Shown here piece after piece: positions 19,296-28,943 of a stretch of DNA of 64,000 bases. The position numbers were made by a program, and so were the translations under genes. The stretch covers positions 1 through 64,000 of the forward strand of contig CALDUL010000024.1 in assembly GCA_937923575.1 (NCBI GenBank), given 5' to 3'. Origin of the DNA: an uncultured Algimonas sp. (GTDB taxonomy: Bacteria; Pseudomonadota; Alphaproteobacteria; Caulobacterales; Maricaulaceae). The notes below the pieces were generated by a model. The model was not told the origin of the DNA. It saw only the letters and a list, made by a program, of their open reading frames with translations, and did not search any database. The first letter of the stretch is position 1. The number at the start of each line of letters is the position of its first letter.

Positions 19296-20852
19296 TTAAG
19301 CGGCGGCTGTATTCTTCGAAAATACGTTGTGCGCGTCCCAGACCGGTCGTTGGCCCATAATCGTGCTCAGCAACAAGGCGAGACCGACGCTGCCGATCAG
19401 CGTCATCGCCATGACGTGTATGTAGTGCAGGTCGATCAAACGCGCGCCGCCAAACGGATTGGTCGCGACACCGTAGAAAAACACCCCGACCACGACCCCG
19501 ATGATCATGGCGATCGGACTGGTGTTGCGGAACAATATGCCGACGATAAAAGCCGACAGGATCGGCATGGAGAGCAGACCATAGAGTTGCTGCACCGTGT
19601 TGATCAGGCTTTCCTGTGTCGCGAAGAACGGCACGAGCAGCAGGCTGAGCAGGACCATCACGATCGACACCCAGAAGGACAGGCGCTTCACATTGGGCCG
19701 GTCGTCGATATAGCTTTCGTGGATATCGCAGACCCAAAGTGCGGCCGATGCATTGAGTATGGAATTGAATGTCGTCAACACGGCGGCGAAAATGGCGGCG
19801 GCGAAGGCGCCCGACAGGAAGGTCGGCAGGAGATCGCCGACCAGCTGGCCATAGGCCTGATCGCCCGGCACGCGGCCATAGAGCTTGAAGGCGACGATGC
19901 CCGGCAGCACGATGATCGGCGGGATAATCAGCAAGCGAATGGCAGCGGCGGTCAGGATGCCTTTCTGGGCTTCTTTGACCGTGGGCGAGGCCATGGCGCG
20001 CTGGGTGATGGTCTGGTTGGTGGACCAGTAGAACATCTGGATAAAGATCATGCCGGTGAACAGCGTCCCGAACGGGATCGGCGAGTCTTCGCCGCCGATC
20101 AGCGTCAGGCGCTCGGGCGGGATGCCGGAGAAGTCCCAGCCAATCGCGTTCAGCGCGATGATCGTGATCGCCACGCCCAGGCTCAGCAGCAAGACACCCG
20201 AGAATGTATCAGACACCGCCACGGCGCGCAGCCCGCCAAAGATGGCATAGGCCGAACCGATCACAGCAAAGATCAGCGACAGGAACAGGATCAGCGGATT
20301 GATTGCGCCAAAGCCCGGCACATCGACGGTCCCTCCGCCTAGATCGAACATCGAAATCATGAACTGCGAACCACCATAGAGGATGGCTGGTAGAAAGATG
20401 ATGATGTTGCCCAGCAGGAACAGAACCGAGATCAGCGCCCGGATATGCTTGTTGCGATAACGGCGCTCCAGCAGCTCGGTCGTCGTGGTGCAATTATATT
20501 TGTAGTAGATCGGGATGAAGACGAAGGTCAGCATCAGCAGGCCGACCACGGCAGCGAGCTCCCACCACGCCAGCAATGCCATCTGATTTCCGTTCATACC
20601 GACGAGCTGGTCCGTGGAGAGGTTGGTCAGGGTGATGGAGCCGGCCACGAAATACCAGGCCAGCCCACCGCCGGCGAGAAAGTAGTCCTTCTCTCCGCCG
20701 TCATCGTGGACCGTGCCGTCCTCGCGGGCCGTGAGGCTCGGCGTATCGCGTGCACCCCGGCAGTACCAATAGGTCAGAAAGCCGATCAGGGCCGTCAGTC
20801 CCAGAAAAACCCCGATCTGGACGATGTCGAGTTCCATGTCATTTCCCCTCAC
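19296..20852 (-). CDS. sodium:solute symporter (SSS family), probable sugar transporter
   Basis: Multiple TM segments; YFLAGGGLAWYFVAGSITLTNLSTDQLVGMNG is SGLT-like; sits in an alpha-galactoside cluster. ATG at 20837 also possible. Confidence 0.9.
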   Translation of the reverse strand: MRGNDMELDIVQIGVFLGLTALIGFLTYWYCRGARDTPSLTAREDGTVHDDGGEKDYFLAGGGLAWYFVAGSITLTNLSTDQLVGMNGNQMALLAWWELAAVVGLLMLTFVFIPIYYKYNCTTTTELLERRYRNKHIRALISVLFLLGNIIIFLPAILYGGSQFMISMFDLGGGTVDVPGFGAINPLILFLSLIFAVIGSAYAIFGGLRAVAVSDTFSGVLLLSLGVAITIIALNAIGWDFSGIPPERLTLIGGEDSPIPFGTLFTGMIFIQMFYWSTNQTITQRAMASPTVKEAQKGILTAAAIRLLIIPPIIVLPGIVAFKLYGRVPGDQAYGQLVGDLLPTFLSGAFAAAIFAAVLTTFNSILNASAALWVCDIHESYIDDRPNVKRLSFWVSIVMVLLSLLLVPFFATQESLINTVQQLYGLLSMPILSAFIVGILFRNTSPIAMIIGVVVGVFFYGVATNPFGGARLIDLHYIHVMAMTLIGSVGLALLLSTIMGQRPVWDAHNVFSKNTAAA

Positions 20853-20914
20853 GGCGCACCCCTGTTCGGGCTCCGCCTTTATGCCCCGATGACCAGGGTC
20901 GTTATCGTCTCATG

Positions 20915-23206
20915 CTAGCTTGGCTGCCGACGCAAGACAAACAGATGGGCCGCAAAATCGCCGTCCGGCATGTAGCGTACGCCCGGTGATTTTTCCCCGA
21001 CCGCGACCTGCGGCATGGCGAGACCGGAGTGCATGAGCGCATCACCGCGGTAGGTCTCTGGCTCGCCGCCGGTCCCCCTGTCGACTGTTGTGTCGACTGT
21101 TGCGCCGATTATGTCGTCCCAGCGGTCGTCCAGCGTGTAGCGCGCGTCCGGGTCGAGCCCGACAAGACGCGCGCGGCGGAAGGGCTGGTTCGGCGCTGAC
21201 AGGATATGAAAATATGCGAGATAGACGCATTGCTCGTCTTCCGTGGTGTATTGCCACGCGATTTCGTTGCCGCCCGTGCTGATCCGTTCGAACCGCCCAC
21301 CGATCATGTCCGAGGCCGTGGTCTTGGCGAAATCCATCAGCGCGGCAATCTCGTCCCGGTGGGCGTCAATATCGGCCTCGGAGAGCGATACGCCGCGCGC
21401 AGCACAGAAAACCCCGGCGAGGAAGCGCGTGCGCACACTGCTTATGCGGCCGTTCTGATGGTTGGGCGACGGCCCGATATAGGCGGCCGTGACATCGAGC
21501 GGGTAGAGATGCGACGCACCGGAGATGATAGCCAGCCGCCCAATCGGGTCGCACATGTCCGAGATCCAGCCCTGCGGCATGTAGGACAGCATCCCCAGAT
21601 CGAAGCGGTTGCCGCCCGACGCACAATTCTCGAACAATACATCTGGGTAGGCCGTGGTAAGCCGGTCGAGGAGACTGTAGAGGCCCAGCATGTAGCGATG
21701 CGAGGTCTCGCGCTGGCGACTTGCGGGCAGCGCGGCACTGCCCACTTCCGTCATGTTCCGGTTCATGTCCCATTTGACGTAGTCCACATCGCCGCAGGAC
21801 AGCACGGCGGCGATCTGCTCGAACAAGTAGTCCTGCACGTCGGGCCGAGACAGATCGAGCGTCAGCTGGTTGCGGCCAAGCGACGAAACGCGACCCGGTA
21901 CATGCAGAATCCAGTCTGGGTGATCCGTGAAAAGCTGGCTGCGCGGATTGACCATCTCCGGCTCGAACCAGATGCCGAACTTCAGCCCCTTGGCGCGGAC
22001 TTTGGCGGCGAGGTCGGGGATGCCGGAGGGGAAACGCTCGCGGTCGGCGCGCCAGTCACCCAGGCTCGACGTGTCGTCGCCCCGGCCCTCGAACCAGCCA
22101 TCGTCAAGTACGAGCATATCTACGCCGATATCCTTCGCAGTGTCCGCCAAGTCGAGAACCTTGGCTTCGTCCACGTCGAAATAGGCCGCTTCCCAGGTAT
22201 TGAGGTAGGTCGGGCGCGGCGCGTCCTTAAAACGCACGGGCGTGATATGCTCGCGGATGAAGTCGTGCCAATGTGCCGACAGCCCACGCAGCCCTGCGCC
22301 CGAATAGGCGTGCAGCGCTTCGGGCGTCGTGAAGCTCTTGCCGGGCTTTAGCCGCCAGTGAAAATTGAACGGGTTGATGCCCGCCAGCACACGCACATCC
22401 TCAAACTCGCCGCGCTCCACGCTGATGGCGAAATTGCCGGAATAGACCAGCGTCGTGCCATAGCACCGCCCAAACTCTTCCGTCGCGCCCTTCTGTAGAA
22501 CAGCGAGGTAATTGTGATGCGCCGTGCTGGATGTTCCGCGCGCGCTGTCGGCGACAAATCGGCCCTGTGGCACGGGGATGCGCTCCGCATTGAACTCGCG
22601 CGCCCAAGTGCCGTGGAAGTGCTGGATCTCGTAGTCGCCGGACGGCAGGTCGAGCGCAGTGGAGAAAGCGTGCTGTAGCTGAATTTCCTTGTCGCTGAGG
22701 TTCTTGAACCGGACCGAACGTGCGATGACGCCGTGGTCCTCCCAGATGGTGTAGTGCAGCCGAACGCGAAGCTGATGCAGCTTGTCCTGCAGCGTGATGA
22801 TCAGCGTCTGCGACCTGCCCTTCCCCTGGCCTCCTCGCGATGACGGCAGACCCTTCAGCGTCGGTTTGTCGTCCAGGATTTTGTGCGAATGGTAGTGCAG
22901 CGAAAAGACGGTGTTGCCATCCGCATTACGCCCATGAACCGCGGGAAAGCGGTAGTCGGACGTGCCGAAGCCCGGATATTCCTGCGGCGTGTCGGACAGC
23001 GAATAGTGCTTGCCGCCTTGGAAGGTCGAGGCGACGTGGCGGATTGTACGGCGGTGATGCGCCTGCACCTCAAGCGGCTCACCCAACGGGCCACCATAAT
23101 GCAGATGCTCCAAAATGCCTTCGGGCGAGACCCGGAAGACATAGGCAAAATGACGGTTCGCCAAGGCAAAGGTCAGGTCGTCGGAGACGGTGATCAACTC
23201 GCTCAT
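20915..23206 (-). CDS. alpha-galactosidase, GH36
   Basis: VLDDGWFEGRGDD, GIWFEPEMVNPRS, VDYVKWDMNRNMTE, ENCASGGNRFDLGML; ATG at 23206. Confidence 0.95.
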   Translation of the reverse strand: MSELITVSDDLTFALANRHFAYVFRVSPEGILEHLHYGGPLGEPLEVQAHHRRTIRHVASTFQGGKHYSLSDTPQEYPGFGTSDYRFPAVHGRNADGNTVFSLHYHSHKILDDKPTLKGLPSSRGGQGKGRSQTLIITLQDKLHQLRVRLHYTIWEDHGVIARSVRFKNLSDKEIQLQHAFSTALDLPSGDYEIQHFHGTWAREFNAERIPVPQGRFVADSARGTSSTAHHNYLAVLQKGATEEFGRCYGTTLVYSGNFAISVERGEFEDVRVLAGINPFNFHWRLKPGKSFTTPEALHAYSGAGLRGLSAHWHDFIREHITPVRFKDAPRPTYLNTWEAAYFDVDEAKVLDLADTAKDIGVDMLVLDDGWFEGRGDDTSSLGDWRADRERFPSGIPDLAAKVRAKGLKFGIWFEPEMVNPRSQLFTDHPDWILHVPGRVSSLGRNQLTLDLSRPDVQDYLFEQIAAVLSCGDVDYVKWDMNRNMTEVGSAALPASRQRETSHRYMLGLYSLLDRLTTAYPDVLFENCASGGNRFDLGMLSYMPQGWISDMCDPIGRLAIISGASHLYPLDVTAAYIGPSPNHQNGRISSVRTRFLAGVFCAARGVSLSEADIDAHRDEIAALMDFAKTTASDMIGGRFERISTGGNEIAWQYTTEDEQCVYLAYFHILSAPNQPFRRARLVGLDPDARYTLDDRWDDIIGATVDTTVDRGTGGEPETYRGDALMHSGLAMPQVAVGEKSPGVRYMPDGDFAAHLFVLRRQPS

Positions 23207-23253
23207 TGCACCTCTTACCACAAACAATTCGGACGGAAGCCCCGGTCCTTGAA

Positions 23254-23286
23254 ACAAAAAAGCACGGCGGACTGAACCCGCCGCGC
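23254..23286 (-). terminator. intrinsic terminator after the TonB receptor gene
   Basis: Minus-strand GCGCGGCGG-GTTCAGT-CCGCCGTGC stem (one G-U pair) followed by TTTTTT. Confidence 0.85.
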
Positions 23287-23317
23287 TTCATTCTGGATGG
23301 CTGTTGCGTGTTGCGTT

Positions 23318-26179
23318 CTAGAAGACGCCCCGCACACCGAGGGTGAAGCGCGAACCCGTGTCCTCATAGGTCAGGAAGCGATTGCGGAAGCGCGAGAAGT
23401 CCCGTGTATCGGAGTCGAGAATGTTGATGCCCTCCGCGAAGATCTGGAAGGTATCGTTGACATCGAATGCCGCCGACGCATCCAGCTGGCCAAAGCTCTC
23501 GCGCTGGCGCGGCTCACCTTGGTCCGAGAATGCCTGCACCAGGAACTCGTCGCGATAGTTGTAGGTCAGGCGCCCCTGGAACGGACCTTGCTCGTAGAAA
23601 CCGGTGACGTTGAAGCTGTGGGGCGACAAACCATTATAGTCGAGGTCTTCATTGCCGGAGCCGGGCGCTCGGTCGATGGAGCTGTCGACATAGGTGTAGT
23701 TCGCGGTAAAACCGAGACCGTTTTCGAACGCTTTCTGAACAGCCACTTCGGCACCCAGGATGCTGCCCGTTTCACCGTTGCGAGTCCGCGTGTCGAGGAA
23801 AGTGACTGTGCGTGCTTCGTCGGGCCCGTCGGGATTCGACGCGTTGCCCGCTGGGAAGATGACAGTGCCTTGAACGGGCAGGGTCTGCGATTCCAAGAAA
23901 TTGCCGAATTTCTTGTAGAAGCCCGTCACGCCGAAGAAGCTCAGGTCATCGACATACCATTCAAAAGCCGCGTCGAAGTTGTCCGATTCAAACGCTTCGA
24001 GGTTCGGGTTGCCGCCCGAGCTGGTCGGGGCGTCGGCACGGCCGCCAAAGGCGTTCGCCACACCCAGTGCCGTCAGCGTTGGACGGGTCACGGTGCGCGA
24101 TGCCGCCAGCCGGACAATCTTGTCGTCAGCCACATCAAACTTGATATTGGCGGACGGCAGGACGTTGAGATACTCGTTCTCGACGGACACTTCGGTGGGT
24201 GCGTCGAAAATAGCGATCAGCTGCGTGTCCCCGTCCGACTCACGGAATTGCTGGACCGGCTGATCCACACCCGTGCTGCGGGTTTCCGTATAGGCAATGC
24301 GCAGGCCGACATTCGCTTCGAACGGAATGTCGCCCAGCTGTTTGTCGTTGAAGGCATAGTTCACGAAGGCGGACGTCACGGTCTCATCGACGGCGAAGCT
24401 ACCGGCTGGGTTGAATTCGGGATCGTAGAAGCCGAGGAAACTGTCGGACGCATCGCGGCGACGGCGCAATTCCTCATCGGAAAGCGCACCACGACCCGAA
24501 CGGTTCGGATCCGAAATGGCCGCATCCGAGTTGAGTTGCCCAAAGGCATCCTCGAAGCTGGCTGTCAGGAAGTTGAGCGGAATCTGGTCACGTCCATCGA
24601 CACCGCCGAGGAAGCCGTCGAGATTGACGCTTCGCAGAATGCTGTCGTCAAAATCCGTCGCATAGCCGCAATAGGCACAGAAGATGCCGCCGCCTTGGGT
24701 GGGCGAGAAGTTGTCGAACAGATCGCGCGATTTCGTACGGTCCGAATAGCTCGCACCCAACGAGATGGTCTCGCCGCCAGTCTTGCTGTCGATGTCGAAG
24801 CCGCCTTTGAGCTCGAAGACTTCGTCATCGATAACCGTGCGGTTGACGTTGACGAAGTGCAGCCGCTGGATGGACGTGTCCTGTGCGCCGACGATATTCG
24901 TCAAAGCCGTGATTTCGGAATCACCCGGCAGAGAGATCAGCGGAGAAACCGGCGCGAGCGCGCCCAGAACGACAAACGGGTTAATCCCGTCGCGTTCCGC
25001 TTTCGACGTCGAAACGTCGATATTGCCGCGAACGCGGTCCGAGAAATCATATTCGAGATTCGCACCGATCAGGTAGGTTTGGGCTTCGCGGTTGGCCGAC
25101 GTAAGCACATTGTCGTTCTGCGACGGGCCAGTTGTCAGACCGGGGTTGCGGTCCAGAAAATCGAGGCCCGGGCGGGAGAAGGACGTCACCGTCCCGTTGG
25201 CGTCCACAACCGGATCAATGAAGGGCGGGCTGAAGAAGCCGGAGAATTGACGATCGAAAGATTCGATGTTGAACTCGGTATAAAGGCCATCGACGGTAAG
25301 GGTTAGATCGTCGTTCGGAGCAAACTGGAAGGTACCGTTTGCGGTGATGCGCTCGCGGTCCTGCGTATCGCGGGACACGATGGCCTGCTGCTGCACGCGC
25401 GCGCCCGCTGGCAGCATTTCCACATTGTCCTCATCCGTCAGGCCGGTCGCATTGGCTGTACCCGCGCCGCCCGTGTTGATGAAGGGCGCGTTGGAGCGCT
25501 CGGAAAAACCGTTTGTCAAAACGCGGTCGCGCTGCGCCTTGCGGTCGGAATAGGAGATGCCACCAGCGAAGCCGAAAGTCCGGTCTTCATTGCTCCAGGA
25601 CCCGACCAGCGAGCCTTCGGGAGAGATTTCCTCGCGCAGCGTGTCATAGGTTCCGGACAGCGTCGCTGCGAGGTTGCGGCCGGAGCGGTCCAGAGGACGC
25701 GTCGTGACGATGTTGACCAGCGCGCCAATGCCGCCGGACTGCTGGCTCGGCAGCGACGTCTTGAACACTTCAGCGCGGCTGATGATGTCGGACGACAGAA
25801 CGTCGAAAGAGAATTCACGACCGTCATTGTCGGTCGCGACAGTGCGGTTGTTGATCGTCACCGTGTTGAATTCGGGGCCAAGACCGCGGACGGTGATGAA
25901 CTGGCCCTCACCGCCAGAGCGGTCAATGGCGACACCCGTGATACGCTGCAGGCTTTCCGCGATGTTTGTATCGGGGAATTTACCGACATCCTCGGCTGAG
26001 ATGGCATCGACAACGGAGCTGCTGTCGCGCTTGATGTCGAGTGACTGCTCGAGCGAGCTGCGGATGCCGGTCGCAATGACCTCATCCTCGAAGGGTGCGT
26101 CCTGCGCGGCGGCAGGCATGGCGGCGAGAAGTGTCAATGTGCCGGCCGAGCCAGCGAGGAGTGTACGGATAGTGGTCAT
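23318..26179 (-). CDS. TonB-dependent receptor
   Basis: Signal peptide; plug sequence VVDAISAEDVGKFPDTNIAESLQRITGVAIDR...VRGLGPEFNTVTINNR; C-terminal FTLGVRGVF. Confidence 0.95.
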   Translation of the reverse strand: MTTIRTLLAGSAGTLTLLAAMPAAAQDAPFEDEVIATGIRSSLEQSLDIKRDSSSVVDAISAEDVGKFPDTNIAESLQRITGVAIDRSGGEGQFITVRGLGPEFNTVTINNRTVATDNDGREFSFDVLSSDIISRAEVFKTSLPSQQSGGIGALVNIVTTRPLDRSGRNLAATLSGTYDTLREEISPEGSLVGSWSNEDRTFGFAGGISYSDRKAQRDRVLTNGFSERSNAPFINTGGAGTANATGLTDEDNVEMLPAGARVQQQAIVSRDTQDRERITANGTFQFAPNDDLTLTVDGLYTEFNIESFDRQFSGFFSPPFIDPVVDANGTVTSFSRPGLDFLDRNPGLTTGPSQNDNVLTSANREAQTYLIGANLEYDFSDRVRGNIDVSTSKAERDGINPFVVLGALAPVSPLISLPGDSEITALTNIVGAQDTSIQRLHFVNVNRTVIDDEVFELKGGFDIDSKTGGETISLGASYSDRTKSRDLFDNFSPTQGGGIFCAYCGYATDFDDSILRSVNLDGFLGGVDGRDQIPLNFLTASFEDAFGQLNSDAAISDPNRSGRGALSDEELRRRRDASDSFLGFYDPEFNPAGSFAVDETVTSAFVNYAFNDKQLGDIPFEANVGLRIAYTETRSTGVDQPVQQFRESDGDTQLIAIFDAPTEVSVENEYLNVLPSANIKFDVADDKIVRLAASRTVTRPTLTALGVANAFGGRADAPTSSGGNPNLEAFESDNFDAAFEWYVDDLSFFGVTGFYKKFGNFLESQTLPVQGTVIFPAGNASNPDGPDEARTVTFLDTRTRNGETGSILGAEVAVQKAFENGLGFTANYTYVDSSIDRAPGSGNEDLDYNGLSPHSFNVTGFYEQGPFQGRLTYNYRDEFLVQAFSDQGEPRQRESFGQLDASAAFDVNDTFQIFAEGINILDSDTRDFSRFRNRFLTYEDTGSRFTLGVRGVF

Positions 26180-26365
26180 GCTGTTTCCCCCAGGAAGTTA
26201 CCGAAGCCCGCTTCTACGGGTCTTTGCTAGTCCGACCACCCGTCCGCTTGCGCGGGTCGAGGGGGCGTTCCAAGTCTATTGGCGACGGGTTGCCGTCACG
26301 ATGGTAGAGGGTCAAGCGCCCGCTCCGCTAAATTGTTGTTTTCCGAACATTGTTGCAAATTTGCA

Positions 26366-27919
26366 TCATGACACCGCTGTCACTTCGCCGGATTGGCTCG
26401 CATTCAGCCCCGAAATGCGCGATTTTACAAAGGACTCGATGCGAGTTTTGTTGGATTTCGAACAATGCAACCCGGCTTTAGTGCGTCGCCACAGAATATC
26501 GTGCGCGCTCAGGGCCCATTCCTGAGACATGAGATAGTCAACCTCGGCTTCGCTCAATTCCTCACCGAATAGCTCGCCAACGCCCTTTTCAAGCACATCA
26601 TCGATGCGTGTGCCGTAGCGGCGGCAAAGTCGGTCCAGATAGGACGGAGGCACGGAAGGATAGCGCTCTCTTGCCTCGGCGCGGAAGCGGCCGAAATCGG
26701 CCTCTGGAATATCTCCGCCCGGTAGGGTCGAAGTCTCCGTCCATGCCGGCCCGGCCTCGGGCCAGGCAGGCAGCAGACGCGATAGCGCATGCTCCGCCAG
26801 GCGGCGCGACGTGGTGATCTTGCCACCATAGACCGTCAGCACCGGGGCCTGCACTCCACCCTGCAGATCCAATACATAGTCGCGCGTCACCTCCGACGCG
26901 GCAGAGCTGTGGTCTTCATAGAGCGGGCGCACTCCGGAATAGGTGTGGACCACGTCGCTCGGCGAAAGTGGCTTGGCGAAATATTCGCTCGCAGCCGCGC
27001 AGAGATAGGACACCTCTTCAGGCGTCGCGACGACCGGCCCCTCGCCGCGCCGATACGGCACATCGGTGGTCCCGATCAGCGTATAGTCACGCTCATAGGG
27101 AATGGCGAAAATGATCCGCCCGTCATCGTTCTGGAAAATGTAATTGTGATCGCCGGAATAATGGCGCGGCACGACGATGTGGCTCCCTTTGACCAGCCGC
27201 ACCTGAGCACTGTTGAGCCCCGGCTGCACCAGTCGCGATACAGCATCCACCCAAGGCCCGGCCGCGTTGACGATACCGCGGCAACGCACAGTTGCCTGCG
27301 TTCCGTCTCGGTCGGTCAGCTGCGCGATATAGCCGGCCTCGTCGGGCAGCGGGGTCAGCGCGGTCACCTCCGTGCGCGTGCGAATGTCGGCCCCGCGTTC
27401 GGCCGCGTCGCGCGCATTGAGCACGACAAGCCGCGCATCCTCGACCCAACAATCGGAATATTCGAACCCCGCCGTCAGGTGATCCTTGAGTTGTCCGGCC
27501 AGTGGCCCGCTGTCGAGGCGCACGGAACGGGTTGCGGGCAACATCTTCCGCCCACCCAGATGATCATACAAAAACAGCCCCATGCGCAGCAGCCATTTGG
27601 GTCGGCGTTGCGGCTCATAGGGCAGAACAAATCGCAGCGGCCATATGATATGCGGCGCGGCGCGCAACAGAACTTCGCGCTCGATCAGCGCATGGCGTAC
27701 CAATTTGAAGTCGTATTGTTCGAGATAGCGTAGACCGCCATGGATTAGCTTGGTGGAAGCCGAGCTGGTATGCCCGCCCAGGTCGTCGCGTTCCGCCAAC
27801 ACGACGGACAATCCGCGGCCTGCCGCATCGCGAGCAATCGCCGTGCCGTTGATCCCGCCGCCAATGACGAGCAGGTCGACACTGTTCGAATTGCTGGTGT
27901 GTGAGACCTCGACCGACAT
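26366..27919 (-). CDS. glpD: glycerol-3-phosphate dehydrogenase
   Basis: DLLVIGGGINGTAIARDAAGRGLSVVLAERDDLGGHTSSASTKLIHGGLRYLEQYDF. Confidence 0.95.
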   Translation of the reverse strand: MSVEVSHTSNSNSVDLLVIGGGINGTAIARDAAGRGLSVVLAERDDLGGHTSSASTKLIHGGLRYLEQYDFKLVRHALIEREVLLRAAPHIIWPLRFVLPYEPQRRPKWLLRMGLFLYDHLGGRKMLPATRSVRLDSGPLAGQLKDHLTAGFEYSDCWVEDARLVVLNARDAAERGADIRTRTEVTALTPLPDEAGYIAQLTDRDGTQATVRCRGIVNAAGPWVDAVSRLVQPGLNSAQVRLVKGSHIVVPRHYSGDHNYIFQNDDGRIIFAIPYERDYTLIGTTDVPYRRGEGPVVATPEEVSYLCAAASEYFAKPLSPSDVVHTYSGVRPLYEDHSSAASEVTRDYVLDLQGGVQAPVLTVYGGKITTSRRLAEHALSRLLPAWPEAGPAWTETSTLPGGDIPEADFGRFRAEARERYPSVPPSYLDRLCRRYGTRIDDVLEKGVGELFGEELSEAEVDYLMSQEWALSAHDILWRRTKAGLHCSKSNKTRIESFVKSRISGLNASQSGEVTAVS

Positions 27920-27996
27920 GCAGATGGCTCCCCCGAGCGGACTTCTTGGGCGGCCTCCGCACCGCTCTCGGGTTGAGCATCTAAAACGAACAATCT

Positions 27997-28014
27997 ATGT
28001 TCGCAAACGAAAAC
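27997..28014. promoter_or_regulatory. candidate GlpR-like operator upstream of glpD (ATGTTCGCAAACGAAAAC)
   Basis: TGTTCG-N4-CGAA core resembles the E. coli GlpR operator; about 80 bp upstream of glpD. Confidence 0.5.
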
Positions 28015-28041
28015 GTCTGCGCCGACCATCAGCCTTCCGGT

Positions 28042-28815
28042 TCAGTCCGTCGCAAGCTTCACATCGAGCCCTGCAGCGTCGCACAACTGGCTGTAAGTCG
28101 CGGACAATGGGGCGTCCGTGACCAGAACATCCAGATTGGACAGATGCCCCAGCCGATTCATGGCGCGACGGCCGAACTTATGCTGATCGGCCACGAGTAT
28201 GGTCCGGCGAGAATTGCGTAGAATGGCCTGCGCCGTGCGAATCTCTTCCATATCGAAGTCGAGCAGAGAGCCATCCTCATCGATTCCGCTGATACCGACG
28301 ATCCCAATATCCGTGCGGAAACTGTCGACAAACTCCACTGCCGCCGCCCCCGTGATTCCGCCGTCCTGATTGCGGACCTGCCCGCCCGCAAGCATGATGG
28401 AGAAGCTTGCATTGCGGCTGAGTATCTGCGCAACATTGATGTTGTTGGTGATGACGTGGAGATCGCGGTGGCCCATCAACGCCTGCGCCACCGCCTCCGT
28501 TGTCGTGCCAATATTGAGAAACAGGGACGCTCCGTTTGGGACGAGTGACGCAGTCAACTCTGCAATCTTGCGTTTCGCCTGCACACCGCTGCGCTGGCGA
28601 TCGGCATAGGGTTGATTTTCGATACTCTTCGCCTGGCCCGCGCCGCCGTGAAATCGTGTCAACAAGCCCCGCTCGGAAAGTTCGTTCAGGTCGCGCCGGA
28701 TAGTCTGCGGCGTGACGCTGAATTTCGTGACCATCGACTCGGTCGCAACAAAGCCGTCACGCGCGACCATGTCGACAATGGCGGTTTGCCGTTCGGAAAG
28801 TTCGGATGCGCTCAT
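28042..28815 (-). CDS. DeoR-family regulator, GlpR-like
   Basis: MVTKFSVTPQTIRRDLNELSERGLLTRFHGGA HTH; GASLFLNIGTTTEAVAQAL; adjacent to glpD. Confidence 0.92.
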   Translation of the reverse strand: MSASELSERQTAIVDMVARDGFVATESMVTKFSVTPQTIRRDLNELSERGLLTRFHGGAGQAKSIENQPYADRQRSGVQAKRKIAELTASLVPNGASLFLNIGTTTEAVAQALMGHRDLHVITNNINVAQILSRNASFSIMLAGGQVRNQDGGITGAAAVEFVDSFRTDIGIVGISGIDEDGSLLDFDMEEIRTAQAILRNSRRTILVADQHKFGRRAMNRLGHLSNLDVLVTDAPLSATYSQLCDAAGLDVKLATD

Positions 28816-28908
28816 ACCTCCGACCTAAATAAAAAAACGAAAAACACAAACCTCACCCGATAATATACTAAATCTCCGCTGGATTTCCTCGGTCCATTTG
28901 AATAGCGG

Positions 28909-28926
28909 ATGTTCGAAATCGAAACC
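28909..28926. promoter_or_regulatory. candidate GlpR-like operator before galT (ATGTTCGAAATCGAAACC)
   Basis: Same TGTTCG-N4-CGAA core as 27997-28014; ends 17 bp before the galT ATG. Confidence 0.5.
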
Positions 28927-28943
28927 CACTCCCGGCCGCTTTC

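Noticed and set aside
23297-25306. 669-aa plus-strand ORF
   Set aside because: Lies entirely opposite the TonB receptor gene; no recognisable domain.
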